DNA from: Myroides oncorhynchi
Lineage (GTDB): Bacteria > Bacteroidota > Bacteroidia > Flavobacteriales > Flavobacteriaceae
Assembly: GCF_020905415.1 (NCBI RefSeq)
Contig: NZ_JAJJMP010000001.1
Location: 2,739,501 to 2,803,500, forward strand
Length of the DNA: 64,000 nucleotides
Direction: 5' to 3'
Under the pieces are notes generated by a model. It was not told the origin of the DNA and ran no database searches. It saw nothing but the letters and a program-made list of their open reading frames with translations. Position 1 is the first letter of the stretch, and the number at the start of each line of letters is the position of its first letter. A program made the translations under genes and the position numbers. Shown in pieces: positions 8,043 through 16,709 of the stretch.

Positions 8043-10403
8043 ATGAAACCGTTTAAGAAAGTTTATTTCTGTTTTTTACTACTTTTTCTACCGAATTTGA
8101 TATTTGCTCAAGGTACTATAGGTAAGGTAAAAGGGGTCGTCTTAGATTCTCAAAAAAGCCCAGTTATTGGAGTCTCAGTAACAATTAAAGGAAGTACAAT
8201 TGGTGTTCAGACCGATTTGGATGGTAAATTCGAATTAGAGCACAAAGAAAGTCAACAAACTTTAGTGTTTAGCTATGTTGGACTTATTGAAGAAAGTCGC
8301 ATTGTTCAATTTGCAAATAACCCTAAATCGTATACTATTGTTATGCAAGATGAACAGTCAGTATTAGACGATGTGGTGGTAAGTGTAAAGGGAAAAGTAG
8401 ATGCTTTAAAAGAGCAGGCTTTTACTGTTAGTGCTGTTGATATGCAGAAGATGGCTAATAGTACTTTTGACTTAAACCAGATACTTAATAAAAGTAGTGG
8501 GATTAAGGTTAGACAGCAGGGTGGTGTCGGATCAGATTACAACTTTTCAGTTAATGGTATGTCAGGTAAGTCTGTAAAGTTCTTTATAGATGGTGTTCCT
8601 TTAGAGATGTTAGGTAAGGGAGTAGATATGAATACGCTACCTATTAATATGGCTAAGCGCGTGGAGATTTATAAAGGAGTGGTACCTGTACACTTAAGTA
8701 CGGATGCTATGGGAGGTGCTGTTGATATTATCACAAACGGAAGCTCTAAAGATTATTTAGATGCCAGTTATACTACAGGGTCGTTTAATACACATAAAGT
8801 GAATCTAAACGGTCAACTTAAGGATAAAAAGACAGGTATCGTAATGAGGTTAAATACGTTCTATAATTATTCTGATAATGATTATAAGATGCGTGATATG
8901 AAGATATATAACGCTACTGCTGGTAAGTATGAGTATAGAGATGTGAAGCGTTTTAATGATCAATACAAGTCAATGTTCGTAATGACCGAATTCGGTATTG
9001 AAGATAAGTCTTGGGCTGATATGTTATTTGTGGGATTATCACATTCTCTTTTTGACAAGCAAATTCAAACAGGTTCTAATCAAGAGGTTGTTTATGGTGG
9101 AGTAAAGCAAAAAGGTGATGCGAATAACTACTTCTTAAAGTACAAAAAGAAAGACTTAATGAATGGTCGCTTTGATATTAATTACTATTTAGGATATTCT
9201 AAAAGCCTTGACAAAGGGACTGATACCTTGATGCGTAAGTATAGTTGGGATGGTAGTTATTTACCTTCATCTGCTAGTGAGTTAGGTGGATTATCATTAA
9301 CTAGACAACATACAGAACGCGTATTCTCTCAATTGACTACGGAGTATAGAATTAATGACTTTCATAAATTTAATCTAAACTATATGTTAGATTATAACAA
9401 GAACACTACTTACAATGCGGTGTATGAAAGTAAAGAAACGACTCCTGCTGCTAAGATGGCAAAGCAAATATTCTCGTTTAACTACCAACAGGATTGGTTT
9501 GATAAACGTTGGACTAATTTGTTCTTTGGGAAATACTATATGGTTGATTTGCAAAAAACGATATGGAATGCTTGGACTAAAACTGGTACATCTGTAAAAA
9601 ATCAAACTGGTAACTGGGGATATGGTATAGCTTCTACTTTTAAGATAACGAATGAGTGGGGTGTTAAAGCTTCTTTCGAGAAAGCGTATCGCTTATTAGA
9701 GACACAAGAGATATTCGGTGATGGTATATCTATTACAAGTAATATGAATTTACTACCTGAGAATAGTAATAACTATAATTTAGGGACATATTATAGTCAG
9801 AGTTTTGGAGATCACTTTATGCGTGTGGATGTAGCAGGTTATATTAGAGATACGAAAGATTACATTTACACCGTTCCTAACTTGTACAGCAGTACTTTTA
9901 AATATGAGAACTTATCTAATATCTTTACTAAAGGGGTAGAAGGGGAGTTTAATTATAAGTATAAGAATATCGTGAATGTAATGGCTAATATTACTTATAA
10001 TTACGCGTATGATAATACACAGTATGCAAATAAGAGTGATAATGTAGAGTCAGCTACGTATAAAAAAGAAGTACCTAACCAACCTTGGTTATACGGAAAT
10101 ATAGATGTGAGTGTAGGACAGGATGATTTGTTTCAAAAAGACTCTCGTATCGAAGTATCTTGGGGAGTTAGTATGACAGAGTGGTTCTATAAAAACTGGC
10201 AAGCGTATGGAAACAAACGCAATATACCGACTATCCCTCGTCAGACGCTACACGATATAGGTGTTAGTTATTCTATGTCAAAAGGGAAGTATAACTTTGC
10301 TTTAAACTGTACTAATGTTGGCGATGCTCTTGCTTATGACAACTTTAAGTTACAAAAACAAGGTAGAGCCTTTTATTTCAAATTCAGATATTCTTTAAAA
10401 TAG
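8043..10403 (+). CDS. TonB-dependent outer-membrane receptor, XusA-like
   Basis: Signal peptide at 1-22 (ending LIFAQ), then a CarboxypepD_reg-like domain (about 27-105, with GVVLDSQKSPVIGVSVTIKG and QTDLDGKFEL), a plug domain (about 120-235, with YKGVVPVHLSTDAMGGAVDIIT) and a beta-barrel ending in the aromatic-rich strand AFYFKFRYSLK. This is an energy-dependent outer-membrane importer driven by TonB-ExbBD. Length 786 suits a siderophore-type receptor rather than a SusC protein of about 1000 residues, and no SusD gene is present. The DUF4374 lipoprotein gene begins nine bases after the stop. That pairing matches the XusA/XusB xenosiderophore system of Bacteroides thetaiotaomicron, so iron-chelate uptake is the leading inference. 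The exact ligand cannot be read from sequence. Confidence 0.9.
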   Translation: MKPFKKVYFCFLLLFLPNLIFAQGTIGKVKGVVLDSQKSPVIGVSVTIKGSTIGVQTDLDGKFELEHKESQQTLVFSYVGLIEESRIVQFANNPKSYTIVMQDEQSVLDDVVVSVKGKVDALKEQAFTVSAVDMQKMANSTFDLNQILNKSSGIKVRQQGGVGSDYNFSVNGMSGKSVKFFIDGVPLEMLGKGVDMNTLPINMAKRVEIYKGVVPVHLSTDAMGGAVDIITNGSSKDYLDASYTTGSFNTHKVNLNGQLKDKKTGIVMRLNTFYNYSDNDYKMRDMKIYNATAGKYEYRDVKRFNDQYKSMFVMTEFGIEDKSWADMLFVGLSHSLFDKQIQTGSNQEVVYGGVKQKGDANNYFLKYKKKDLMNGRFDINYYLGYSKSLDKGTDTLMRKYSWDGSYLPSSASELGGLSLTRQHTERVFSQLTTEYRINDFHKFNLNYMLDYNKNTTYNAVYESKETTPAAKMAKQIFSFNYQQDWFDKRWTNLFFGKYYMVDLQKTIWNAWTKTGTSVKNQTGNWGYGIASTFKITNEWGVKASFEKAYRLLETQEIFGDGISITSNMNLLPENSNNYNLGTYYSQSFGDHFMRVDVAGYIRDTKDYIYTVPNLYSSTFKYENLSNIFTKGVEGEFNYKYKNIVNVMANITYNYAYDNTQYANKSDNVESATYKKEVPNQPWLYGNIDVSVGQDDLFQKDSRIEVSWGVSMTEWFYKNWQAYGNKRNIPTIPRQTLHDIGVSYSMSKGKYNFALNCTNVGDALAYDNFKLQKQGRAFYFKFRYSLK

Positions 10404-10412
10404 ACATTACAG

Positions 10413-11615
10413 ATGAAACATAAAATATATTCAATCGTATCTGCTTTATTACTTGTATTAACAGCAGTAGGATGTAGTAAAGAACCTTCATCAAGTGGAG
10501 GGTTTGAAGGAGAAGAGACCTATAAGTACTTTTTATTATCTGCACTAGGTAGCTGGCCTAATACCGTACATTATATGACGGGTACTAATGATGTTACCCA
10601 AGGAGCGATTGACTTAAATAGAGAAGGGGATGAGATTAACTCTAAAGGTACCTATGCCTATATCGTAAAGAATGGGTATATATATAACTATAAGACTGAC
10701 CAAGGTGTATTTAAGAAAATGAAGTATACAAAGGATAAGTTAGTGACCGAATTAGAAGTGCCTTTTACCTATATTAATGATGTTTCTTCTTTTACTTGGG
10801 TTGATAGTAAGACTTTATTGGTGTTGGGCTTGCCAAATGATTCTGCACAAATTCGTTATGCTGTATTTGATACCACAACATTAAAGGTTATTAAGCAAGG
10901 AGTAATAGAGGGATTAGAAATGTTTCCTCAAGGTTATAATCATTATGACATTGGGGCGATAGCTTATATGGACGGAGTGGTGTATATGCAGTATGGGTTT
11001 AGAGATGATAAATGGCTTACTCCGAAGTTTCATAATTTTGCTACAGTAGCCTATAGCGACTTTAAGGTAATCAAGACAGATAGAGATGCACGTAGTCTAG
11101 GTATAGGAAGTGGTTCTCCTTACTTTAAAAACTCATTTATTAAAGATAACGCTACGTTTTATTACACTTGCTATCCACGTCCTGAGACAGGTCAAAATGA
11201 TATATATCTATTTAGAGCGAAGACAGGAGAACAAACTTCAGATCAATCCTATAGCATGAATTTATCTCAGGTATTAGGTGGGATAAGACCAGAGACTGCT
11301 TTAGATTATATAGGAGATAATAAAATGATTATCTCTTATAGAGATACTTCTAAAGGGGGAAGTTATAATGCGCGTTATGCTATTATTGATTTAGAGACAA
11401 AGCGTGTAGTTAGAACATTGACAGAATTACCATTAGACGAACCTTATGAACTAGGGTTCTTTACAGATGATAATAAAACTTATATAGCGATTAATAGTGC
11501 AGAAGGGGGTAACTATGTTTGGATCTATGATCTGAAGACCGATAAGGTAACTAAAGGGATGTCTATTCCAGATAAAATATCAGGATTTGCTCGTTTTGAT
11601 AAGTTCTACGATTAG
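10413..11615 (+). CDS. DUF4374 surface lipoprotein, XusB-like
   Basis: A lipoprotein signal (MKHKIYSIVSALLLVLTAVGC, lipid-bearing Cys at 21) is followed by Ser/Gly-rich residues that suit export to the cell surface in Bacteroidota. The 380-residue mature part reads as repeated short strands with YDLKTDKV/IDLETKRV-type blade ends, fitting a beta-propeller. I recognise it as DUF4374, the family of XusB, a siderophore-capturing lipoprotein that works with the TonB receptor XusA. It is the second gene of the operon with the receptor. No PepSY-type reductase (XusC) gene follows; the next gene is on the other strand. Ligand capture at the surface is inferred from the family. Confidence 0.82.
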   Translation: MKHKIYSIVSALLLVLTAVGCSKEPSSSGGFEGEETYKYFLLSALGSWPNTVHYMTGTNDVTQGAIDLNREGDEINSKGTYAYIVKNGYIYNYKTDQGVFKKMKYTKDKLVTELEVPFTYINDVSSFTWVDSKTLLVLGLPNDSAQIRYAVFDTTTLKVIKQGVIEGLEMFPQGYNHYDIGAIAYMDGVVYMQYGFRDDKWLTPKFHNFATVAYSDFKVIKTDRDARSLGIGSGSPYFKNSFIKDNATFYYTCYPRPETGQNDIYLFRAKTGEQTSDQSYSMNLSQVLGGIRPETALDYIGDNKMIISYRDTSKGGSYNARYAIIDLETKRVVRTLTELPLDEPYELGFFTDDNKTYIAINSAEGGNYVWIYDLKTDKVTKGMSIPDKISGFARFDKFYD

Positions 11616-11683
11616 TAATTAGAATAATAAGTTTGATTTTTTTATAGGAAGGAATATCTTTCTATTAGTTTGGTTAAGGTTAG

Positions 11684-11715
11684 AAGCCACTCCAAGATGG
11701 AGTGGCCTTTTTTAT
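11684..11715 (+). terminator. Rho-independent terminator, possibly bidirectional
   Basis: Stem GCCACTCCA/TGGAGTGGC with a three-base loop, followed by T6. It ends the TonB/DUF4374 operon and abuts the stop of the convergent lipoprotein gene. Confidence 0.85.
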
Positions 11716-12524
11716 TTAGGATACTCATCATAAGCCTTGAATAGATTCTTTAGCATCTTAAATAGAGTTACACTGTTTTCACTAGTGCTTTCGAGTTTGC
11801 TTTTTCGTTTAGCAGTAAAGGAGAATGATTCATCAGAAGTAAGAATAGTTCCTTCTAAGTGATTCGTGTCAATTAGAGTAGTTTGAAGAAGAGTAGGCCT
11901 ATCTTTAGTCATAGAAGAACAGATAAAACCTTCTTTAGTCATTACTCCTTCAAACCCTTCATTCTTTACAGTACGTGCTATAAGTGTACCTTCATTTTGG
12001 AATAAATGGAAGTTCTCTATTTTAGAGTATTTTGTAAATTTAATTAAAGAGTCTTGTTCTGAGAAAGTAAATTCCCACTGTCCAGTTACATTAATATCTG
12101 TATAAGTAGTTGGAAGAGAAAAACGAGGATCTTCTGTCTTATAAGCTATAAAAGGGATGCTCATAAAAGTGTTTTTATCTTTCTTATCTTCAAATGTTCC
12201 TTTGATTGTATCACTTTTTATAATTCCTTTTAGGAGTACATGACCGCTGTAATCTAAAGGATTGATAAAGCTATCACCAGCTATTTTGGTATATTCTTTT
12301 TGATTTGTAATCGGTCCATCTATAAAGATAGTACGATAGCCATGAATATTAAGTGGAATGCTATCTAGGGTAAAGATAATAGGAACTTTCGCGCCTTTTA
12401 TATCAAAATAGGCTTTCCAGCGAATAGAAGAATCAGTATCATCTTGATTACTTAATTTATCTGTACACCCATTCAAGAGTAAGATCATTAGAAAAGAGAT
12501 AAGAAGATATCGAATAACGGACAT
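11712..12524 (-). CDS. Lipoprotein of unknown function, resembling the N-terminal domain of TlpA-type lipoproteins
   Basis: Start chosen at 12524 (MSVIRYLLISFLMILLLNGC), which gives a clean lipobox LLNGC; an ATG nine codons upstream would put polar residues before the helix. The mature protein has two repeated lipocalin-like segments: IRWKAYFDIKGAKVPIIFTL (about residues 35-54) and TGQWEFTFSEQDSLIKF (about 145-160), each followed by short beta strands with GTF or GTL turns. This resembles the N-terminal half of Bacteroidota lipoproteins that continue into a TlpA/ResA thioredoxin domain, but no CxxC domain follows here. No function can be assigned. It is convergent with the siderophore operon. 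Confidence 0.6.
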   Translation of the reverse strand: MSVIRYLLISFLMILLLNGCTDKLSNQDDTDSSIRWKAYFDIKGAKVPIIFTLDSIPLNIHGYRTIFIDGPITNQKEYTKIAGDSFINPLDYSGHVLLKGIIKSDTIKGTFEDKKDKNTFMSIPFIAYKTEDPRFSLPTTYTDINVTGQWEFTFSEQDSLIKFTKYSKIENFHLFQNEGTLIARTVKNEGFEGVMTKEGFICSSMTKDRPTLLQTTLIDTNHLEGTILTSDESFSFTAKRKSKLESTSENSVTLFKMLKNLFKAYDEYPK

Positions 12525-12761
12525 GGATAGAAAATGTAGTGAAACAATCAATAGATTGAACAGACTAAAACCTTTGTATATAATGAATTATATGTCCAAA
12601 GATAAGCTAATATAGTTAGCTTCTGAATCATCTATATATTACTTCCATTATTTTTATGATAATAAGGGTCTAAGCATAACTATTTTTTATTCTAGTTTAA
12701 AAAAAGTATATATTTGATAAAGACAGAGAGGTTGTTTTGTGTTATTGTTATAACTCTTTTT

Positions 12762-13337
12762 ATGGATGAAAATATAGTAAAAAAACTAGTTAATAAATTA
12801 ATGAAATCAGCACAACTAGTGTTGACTTTAGCCTATCTGATGGCTATAGCAATAGGAATGTTGTTTAACTATCAGAAGTACGATGCATTTGAGATTAATA
12901 TCTTTGATTATGCTTCTATCTTTGATTTTCTTATAGCACCATTTGCAGACTTTAAGATTGTTGCTTTTACAGTTTTGACCTTGTTATTAACGTATTTACT
13001 GTTTAAAGGGGATGTGTATTGGAAAGAGAACTTTCCATCTAGTTATAGTAAGTCCTCTTTTAACTTAGAGCGCTACTCTTGGTATAGAAAAATAAAAGGA
13101 GCTTTGTTTTTTGTGATTTTTATTTGGTATTTGACCATGGTCTCTCAGTATTATGGTAAGATATCATATCAGAATACCTTGACACAAGATAATGTGAAGG
13201 TATATTATATAAACGGAGATAAAGTAGAGGGAATACTCATAGGAAAGACAAGTGATACACTCTTTCTTTTCATCGGAGAAAAAGGAGTGTTTGTAGTACC
13301 TATTGCAGCAAATTTACAGGGAATTCTTATAAAATAA
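12762..13337 (+). CDS. Membrane protein of unknown function
   Basis: A 191-residue protein with three predicted membrane helices: about 17-34 (VLTLAYLMAIAIGMLF), 66-84 (IVAFTVLTLLLTYLLF) and 115-132 (GALFFVIFIWYLTMVSQ). A C-terminal domain of about 55 residues (YYINGDKVEGILIGKTSDTLFLF) looks like a small beta fold that may bind something outside the membrane. Start placed at ATG 12762; a TTG at 12714 is in frame but the 16 added residues are less convincing. I do not recognise a family. The gene stands alone between an opposite-strand lipoprotein and a convergent thioredoxin-fold gene. Confidence 0.6.
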   Translation: MDENIVKKLVNKLMKSAQLVLTLAYLMAIAIGMLFNYQKYDAFEINIFDYASIFDFLIAPFADFKIVAFTVLTLLLTYLLFKGDVYWKENFPSSYSKSSFNLERYSWYRKIKGALFFVIFIWYLTMVSQYYGKISYQNTLTQDNVKVYYINGDKVEGILIGKTSDTLFLFIGEKGVFVVPIAANLQGILIK

Positions 13338-13368
13338 CAAAGGCTGTTCTTCTAGACAGCCTTTGTTG
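13336..13368. terminator. Bidirectional terminator
   Basis: AACAAAGGCTGT/ACAGCCTTTGTT stem with an eight-base loop between two convergent genes. The T/A-rich flanks are less regular than in most terminators of this window. Confidence 0.75.
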
Positions 13369-13371
13369 TTA

Positions 13372-13899
13372 TTATTTCTTAGGAGCATTGTCAGTGAATA
13401 ATTTTTTCACTTTTGCTACATCGTAACTCTTTCCTGATTCTAAATCGCCAGAAGCGATAATATTAGTTGTTTTCCCTTGTCCATTGATAACAATAAAGAA
13501 AGGGTATCCTAGCTTCTGTCCTTCTGGAGCATATTTTTCAAAAGCAGCTGTGTTTTTATTCTTAGGGCTATAGTTTAAGTGATAATATACATAGTTTTTA
13601 TCTACAATCGCTTTAATACTTTTATCTTTTTGAACAAAATCGTTAAAACGAAGACACCATATACACCAGTTACCACCCGCTTGTACGAATACGTTTTTGC
13701 CCTCTTTTTTAGCTTTAGCTATTAGTTGAGTTAGCTTTGCATCGGCATCTTCCTCGTCGTTATAAGGTTTAGAAAAAGATTCTTTCTCTTGTTGTACAGT
13801 TTCTTTAGAAGTTATAGCTTTTACTTTTCCATTGTCTTTTATTATAGCAAAAGATAAACTCGAAGTAATTAATAATGCTGATAGAATTAATTTTTTCAT
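13372..13899 (-). CDS. Periplasmic thioredoxin-fold protein
   Basis: An N-terminal signal peptide (MKKLILSALLITSSLSFA) is followed by a charged spacer and a thioredoxin-like domain (about 52-170) with C79-I-W-C82 in GNWCIWCLRF and the cis-Pro region LGYPFFIVI. The layout resembles the Thioredoxin_7/DsbD-gamma group, so a thiol-disulfide role in the periplasm is likely. The WCIWC active site differs from the WCGPC of cytosolic thioredoxins. The gene is divergent from a Crp/Fnr-type regulator gene 103 bases away, with a palindrome near that regulator's start. The partner proteins cannot be inferred. Confidence 0.82.
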   Translation of the reverse strand: MKKLILSALLITSSLSFAIIKDNGKVKAITSKETVQQEKESFSKPYNDEEDADAKLTQLIAKAKKEGKNVFVQAGGNWCIWCLRFNDFVQKDKSIKAIVDKNYVYYHLNYSPKNKNTAAFEKYAPEGQKLGYPFFIVINGQGKTTNIIASGDLESGKSYDVAKVKKLFTDNAPKK

Positions 13900-13974
13900 A
13901 AATTGAAGTTTTAGATATTGTTGTTTTGCGGTGGAAATGTAATAAAAAATAATAAGATATTAGGTAGATAAGCT

Positions 13975-13996
13975 TACTTTTACCATGAACATGGTA
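13975..13996 (+). promoter_or_regulatory. Palindrome over the likely transcription start of the Crp/Fnr-type gene
   Basis: TACCATG-AA-CATGGTA at 13981-13996 is a perfect 7+2+7 palindrome. A -7-like TACTTTTA (13975-13982) overlaps its left edge, so a regulator bound here would cover the start of transcription. It also means the ATGs at 13985 and 13991 are part of the palindrome and the ATG at 14003 is the better translation start. Confidence 0.55.
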
Positions 13997-14002
13997 TCTA
14001 TT

Positions 14003-14569
14003 ATGCTTAAAACATTTTTTCAACGCTTTACTCTATTTTCAGAACAAGAGATAGTGTCAATATTATCTCTATTTACAAAACGCACTATTGCCAAAGCTGA
14101 TTATTTGGTACGAGAAGGTGACTATTGTGAAGAAATAGCTTTTATAGAATCAGGAATCTTTCGATCTTTTTATACTATAGAATCAGGAGATGAGTTAACC
14201 TATTGTTTTCGCTTTCCAGATGATTTGGTAGGTGCATATTCTGCATTTATCACAGCAGGCAAGAGTATTGAGAGTATTCAGGCGGTAGTTTCTACTGTCG
14301 TATGGGTGATTGACAAGAGAGATTTAGATGCGTTAGCAAATACACTACCACAGTGGAACACTTTCTTAAAAACGATAGCGGAACAGCAGTATCTAGAATT
14401 GGAGCAGCGCGTTATACAGTTTCAACGAACTACAGCTCAGGAGCGTTATAAGCACTTGCTGTTTAACCATCCTACTTTTGTTCAATATCTCCCTTTACAG
14501 TATCTAGCTTCTTATCTTGGGATTACTCAGCGTCACCTTAGCCGTATCAGGAAAGAAATTTCTTTTTAG
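14003..14569 (+). CDS. Crp/Fnr family transcription regulator
   Basis: The cyclic-nucleotide-binding-like domain spans about residues 10-125 (GDYCEEIAFIESGIFRSFY, then YCFRFPDDLVGAY). The C-terminal part (about 140-188, ERYKHLLFNHPTFVQYLPLQ then YLGITQRHLSRIRKEI) is the short winged helix-turn-helix typical of Bacteroidota Crp-like proteins. The cAMP-binding Arg-Ser phosphate cassette of E. coli Crp is not apparent, so the ligand is unknown. Two upstream in-frame ATGs (13985 and 13991) lie inside a palindrome that looks like an operator, so I start at 14003. It may control itself and the genes downstream (dehydrogenase and flavodoxin-like reductase), which begin 61 bases after its stop. Confidence 0.85.
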   Translation: MLKTFFQRFTLFSEQEIVSILSLFTKRTIAKADYLVREGDYCEEIAFIESGIFRSFYTIESGDELTYCFRFPDDLVGAYSAFITAGKSIESIQAVVSTVVWVIDKRDLDALANTLPQWNTFLKTIAEQQYLELEQRVIQFQRTTAQERYKHLLFNHPTFVQYLPLQYLASYLGITQRHLSRIRKEISF

Positions 14570-14630
14570 ACATTTGTCCAGTATTTAGACCTCTATATGC
14601 TATTAGTTTTGTCTGCAAATCAAATCAATT

Positions 14631-15656
14631 ATGCAGAACAATATTTTAATCATAGGAGGTAAGGGGTTAGTAGGGAGTACTATAGCTCGTATCTTAAAAG
14701 AGCGAAACTCTCAATACAATATAGTCTTAGGAACAAGAGCTCCTAAGAATCTACAAAAAGAAGTACAGATAGATGTGAATACCCCATCTTCATTAGAAGT
14801 TATTCTATCTAGAAGTATCAGTTTAATTATTTTATCTGTTAATGACCAGAAGGACCATGTACTGCGTTTTGCGATAGAGTATGGGATTGATTATCTGGAT
14901 ATTACTAAACCAACACCCGCTTTACATAAGGCAATACAGATTACTACAGACTATAATAAGTTTAATAGCCGTATTGTATTTGGCTCAGGCTGGATGGGAG
15001 GGATTGTTCCTGGATTAGTCAAATCTGCTGTACCTACTACAGAAAAAATAGAGAGCATACAACTGATGGTGTATTACTCTATAAAAGATAAAGCAGGCGA
15101 AAGTTCAGCTCATTTTATGGCAGAGCATGTTGCAATTCCTTTTGTTCAGTATCAAAAGAATCAACCTAAGGAAGTTTTACACTTTTTAGATAGTGAATCT
15201 TATTGTTTCTCTTTTGGGTTGAGAAATAGGCAAGTTTACAACTTTGATACTCCTGATTTATATATTTTGAATCAAGTAGAAGCTGTACCTACTGTAAGTG
15301 TGAAGATGACTTATAATTCTAAGTTTGTAACTCGTGTATTAGGTTGGATGCAGCAGTTCGGTGTATTTAAGAGAATGTCTTTAAAGGCAAGGAGAAAGAT
15401 ATTTGGAGGTAGTGGAGCTGGAGATATCTCAGTCTTCGAAATCATTATTAAAGGGAGCCAACAAGTGAGAAGGATTCTATTAAAGAGTGAAAAAGGACAA
15501 GCAGAATTAACAGCTTTATCAGCCGTATTACATACAGAAGCTTTAGTTAGTAATGAAGTTCTACCTGGGCAGTATTTTGCACATCAACTTCACCAAGATA
15601 AAGCACTTTTCACAGGTTTAGAACAATATGATTCTATAATAGTAAAAGAGATATAA
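14631..15656 (+). CDS. Saccharopine-dehydrogenase-like NAD(P)-binding protein
   Basis: Opens with a Rossmann fold (ILIIGGKGLVGSTIARIL, residues 5-22) and continues as a 341-residue soluble protein in the saccharopine dehydrogenase/NAD-binding superfamily. The middle has a conserved-looking FGSGWMGGIVPGL (about 117-129) that resembles the substrate domain of such enzymes. The substrate is not identifiable. Its stop overlaps the start of the next gene by one base (TAATG), so the two are translationally coupled and probably serve one redox process. The Crp/Fnr-type gene lies directly upstream on the same strand. Confidence 0.72.
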   Translation: MQNNILIIGGKGLVGSTIARILKERNSQYNIVLGTRAPKNLQKEVQIDVNTPSSLEVILSRSISLIILSVNDQKDHVLRFAIEYGIDYLDITKPTPALHKAIQITTDYNKFNSRIVFGSGWMGGIVPGLVKSAVPTTEKIESIQLMVYYSIKDKAGESSAHFMAEHVAIPFVQYQKNQPKEVLHFLDSESYCFSFGLRNRQVYNFDTPDLYILNQVEAVPTVSVKMTYNSKFVTRVLGWMQQFGVFKRMSLKARRKIFGGSGAGDISVFEIIIKGSQQVRRILLKSEKGQAELTALSAVLHTEALVSNEVLPGQYFAHQLHQDKALFTGLEQYDSIIVKEI

Positions 15657-16234
15657 TGAAGAAAATAACCATAATCAACGGGCATCCTAATCAAGAATCA
15701 CTGTGCTTCGCTATTGTAGAAGCATACATAAAAGGAGCCAAGTCTAAAGGAGCCGAAGTGAGAGAAGTCACATTAGCAGAGATGAGCTTCAACACAAACT
15801 TACAATATGGGTATCAGAAGCGTATAGAGCTAGAACCAGATTTATTAAAAGCCATAGAAGATATCAAATGGGCAGACCACCTCGTATGGGTGCATCCAGT
15901 ATGGTGGGGTGGTGTACCTGCGTTGCTTAAGGGATTTATAGATAGGACTTTCCTACCTGGTATTATGTATCAGTACAGAGAGAGTAGCATGCTATGGGAC
16001 AAACTACTGAAAGGAAAGACTGCGCATATTATCACGACTTTAGATCAGCCAGGATGGTACTATCGCCTGATGTATGGAAGACCTAGTGTGAATCAACTAA
16101 AGAAATCAACACTACAGTTCTGTGGAGTGTCTCCTGTCAAGGTTACATATATGGGGATTATCAGAAATTCAACAGATGTACAAAGAGCCAAATGGATTAC
16201 TAAAGCCGAGTATTTAGGTACTCAATTAAGTTAG
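15656..16234 (+). CDS. NAD(P)H-dependent oxidoreductase, flavodoxin-like fold (NQO1/KefF type)
   Basis: The N-terminus KKITIINGHPNQESLCFAIVEAY and the middle block HLVWVHPVWWGGVPALLKGFIDRTFLPG (about residues 77-104) are the FMN/FAD-binding signatures of the NQO1/MdaB/KefF flavodoxin_2 family. These enzymes transfer two electrons from NAD(P)H to quinones or other oxidised small molecules in the cytoplasm. The length of 192 residues is normal. It overlaps the upstream dehydrogenase-like gene by one base. A role in quinone or electrophile detoxification is plausible but cannot be separated from other family roles. Confidence 0.88.
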   Translation: MKKITIINGHPNQESLCFAIVEAYIKGAKSKGAEVREVTLAEMSFNTNLQYGYQKRIELEPDLLKAIEDIKWADHLVWVHPVWWGGVPALLKGFIDRTFLPGIMYQYRESSMLWDKLLKGKTAHIITTLDQPGWYYRLMYGRPSVNQLKKSTLQFCGVSPVKVTYMGIIRNSTDVQRAKWITKAEYLGTQLS

Positions 16235-16294
16235 TTGTCATAATCTGTATTTTGTCCTATTTTATCTCCCATAAGAGTAAGAAGAAATAATTAG

Positions 16295-16337
16295 AACGCT
16301 ATTAGTTTTGTATTGTCAAAATAATAGCGTTTTTTTA
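16295..16337 (+). terminator. Rho-independent terminator
   Basis: AACGCTATTA/TAATAGCGTT stem with a 17-base loop followed by T7, downstream of the oxidoreductase gene and before the thioredoxin gene. Confidence 0.75.
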
Positions 16338-16390
16338 TTACATACAAATAGCAACAACGTTATTATTCAATTTTAAAAAAGACAAGAACA

Positions 16391-16696
16391 ATGGAAGAGT
16401 TTATAGACTTTGACGATTTAAAACGCCCTGTGTTAGTACAGTTTTACGCAGATTGGTGCGCACCGTGTAAGACACTATCAGGTATAATCGACCATATAGA
16501 GGCGGATATAGAAGCCGAGGTAGATCTGATAAGAGCAGATATAGATCAATGTAAAGAGCTAAAAGATGAGTTCTTTGTTCGTTCTGTACCCACGATGATT
16601 TTATTAAATAAGCAGGGAGATATTTATTGGCGTCAAACTGGTGTGGTTTCTCCTGAAGAAATAATGAAGCACGTGTGGCAAGTAGATAAAGAATAA
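16391..16696 (+). CDS. Thioredoxin
   Basis: A 101-residue thioredoxin with the canonical WCAPCK active site (Cys at 22 and 25), the cis-Pro in VRSVPTMILL and no signal peptide. It is a cytoplasmic thiol-disulfide reductant. The next gene, DUF2938, begins 13 bases after its stop, and the AraC gene 12 bases after that, so the three are probably one transcript. It is a paralog-type thioredoxin; the main cellular trxA would more often sit elsewhere, so I give no symbol. Confidence 0.9.
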   Translation: MEEFIDFDDLKRPVLVQFYADWCAPCKTLSGIIDHIEADIEAEVDLIRADIDQCKELKDEFFVRSVPTMILLNKQGDIYWRQTGVVSPEEIMKHVWQVDKE

Positions 16697-16709
16697 TTTA
16701 ATTAGAATA

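Noticed and set aside
9387..9605. Minus-strand open frame inside the TonB receptor gene
   Set aside because: It is the complement of a strongly supported coding sequence and has no family features.
12601..12640. Inverted repeat AGCTAATATAGTTAGCT as another MITE copy
   Set aside because: Only a short match to the repeat end; the rest does not align.
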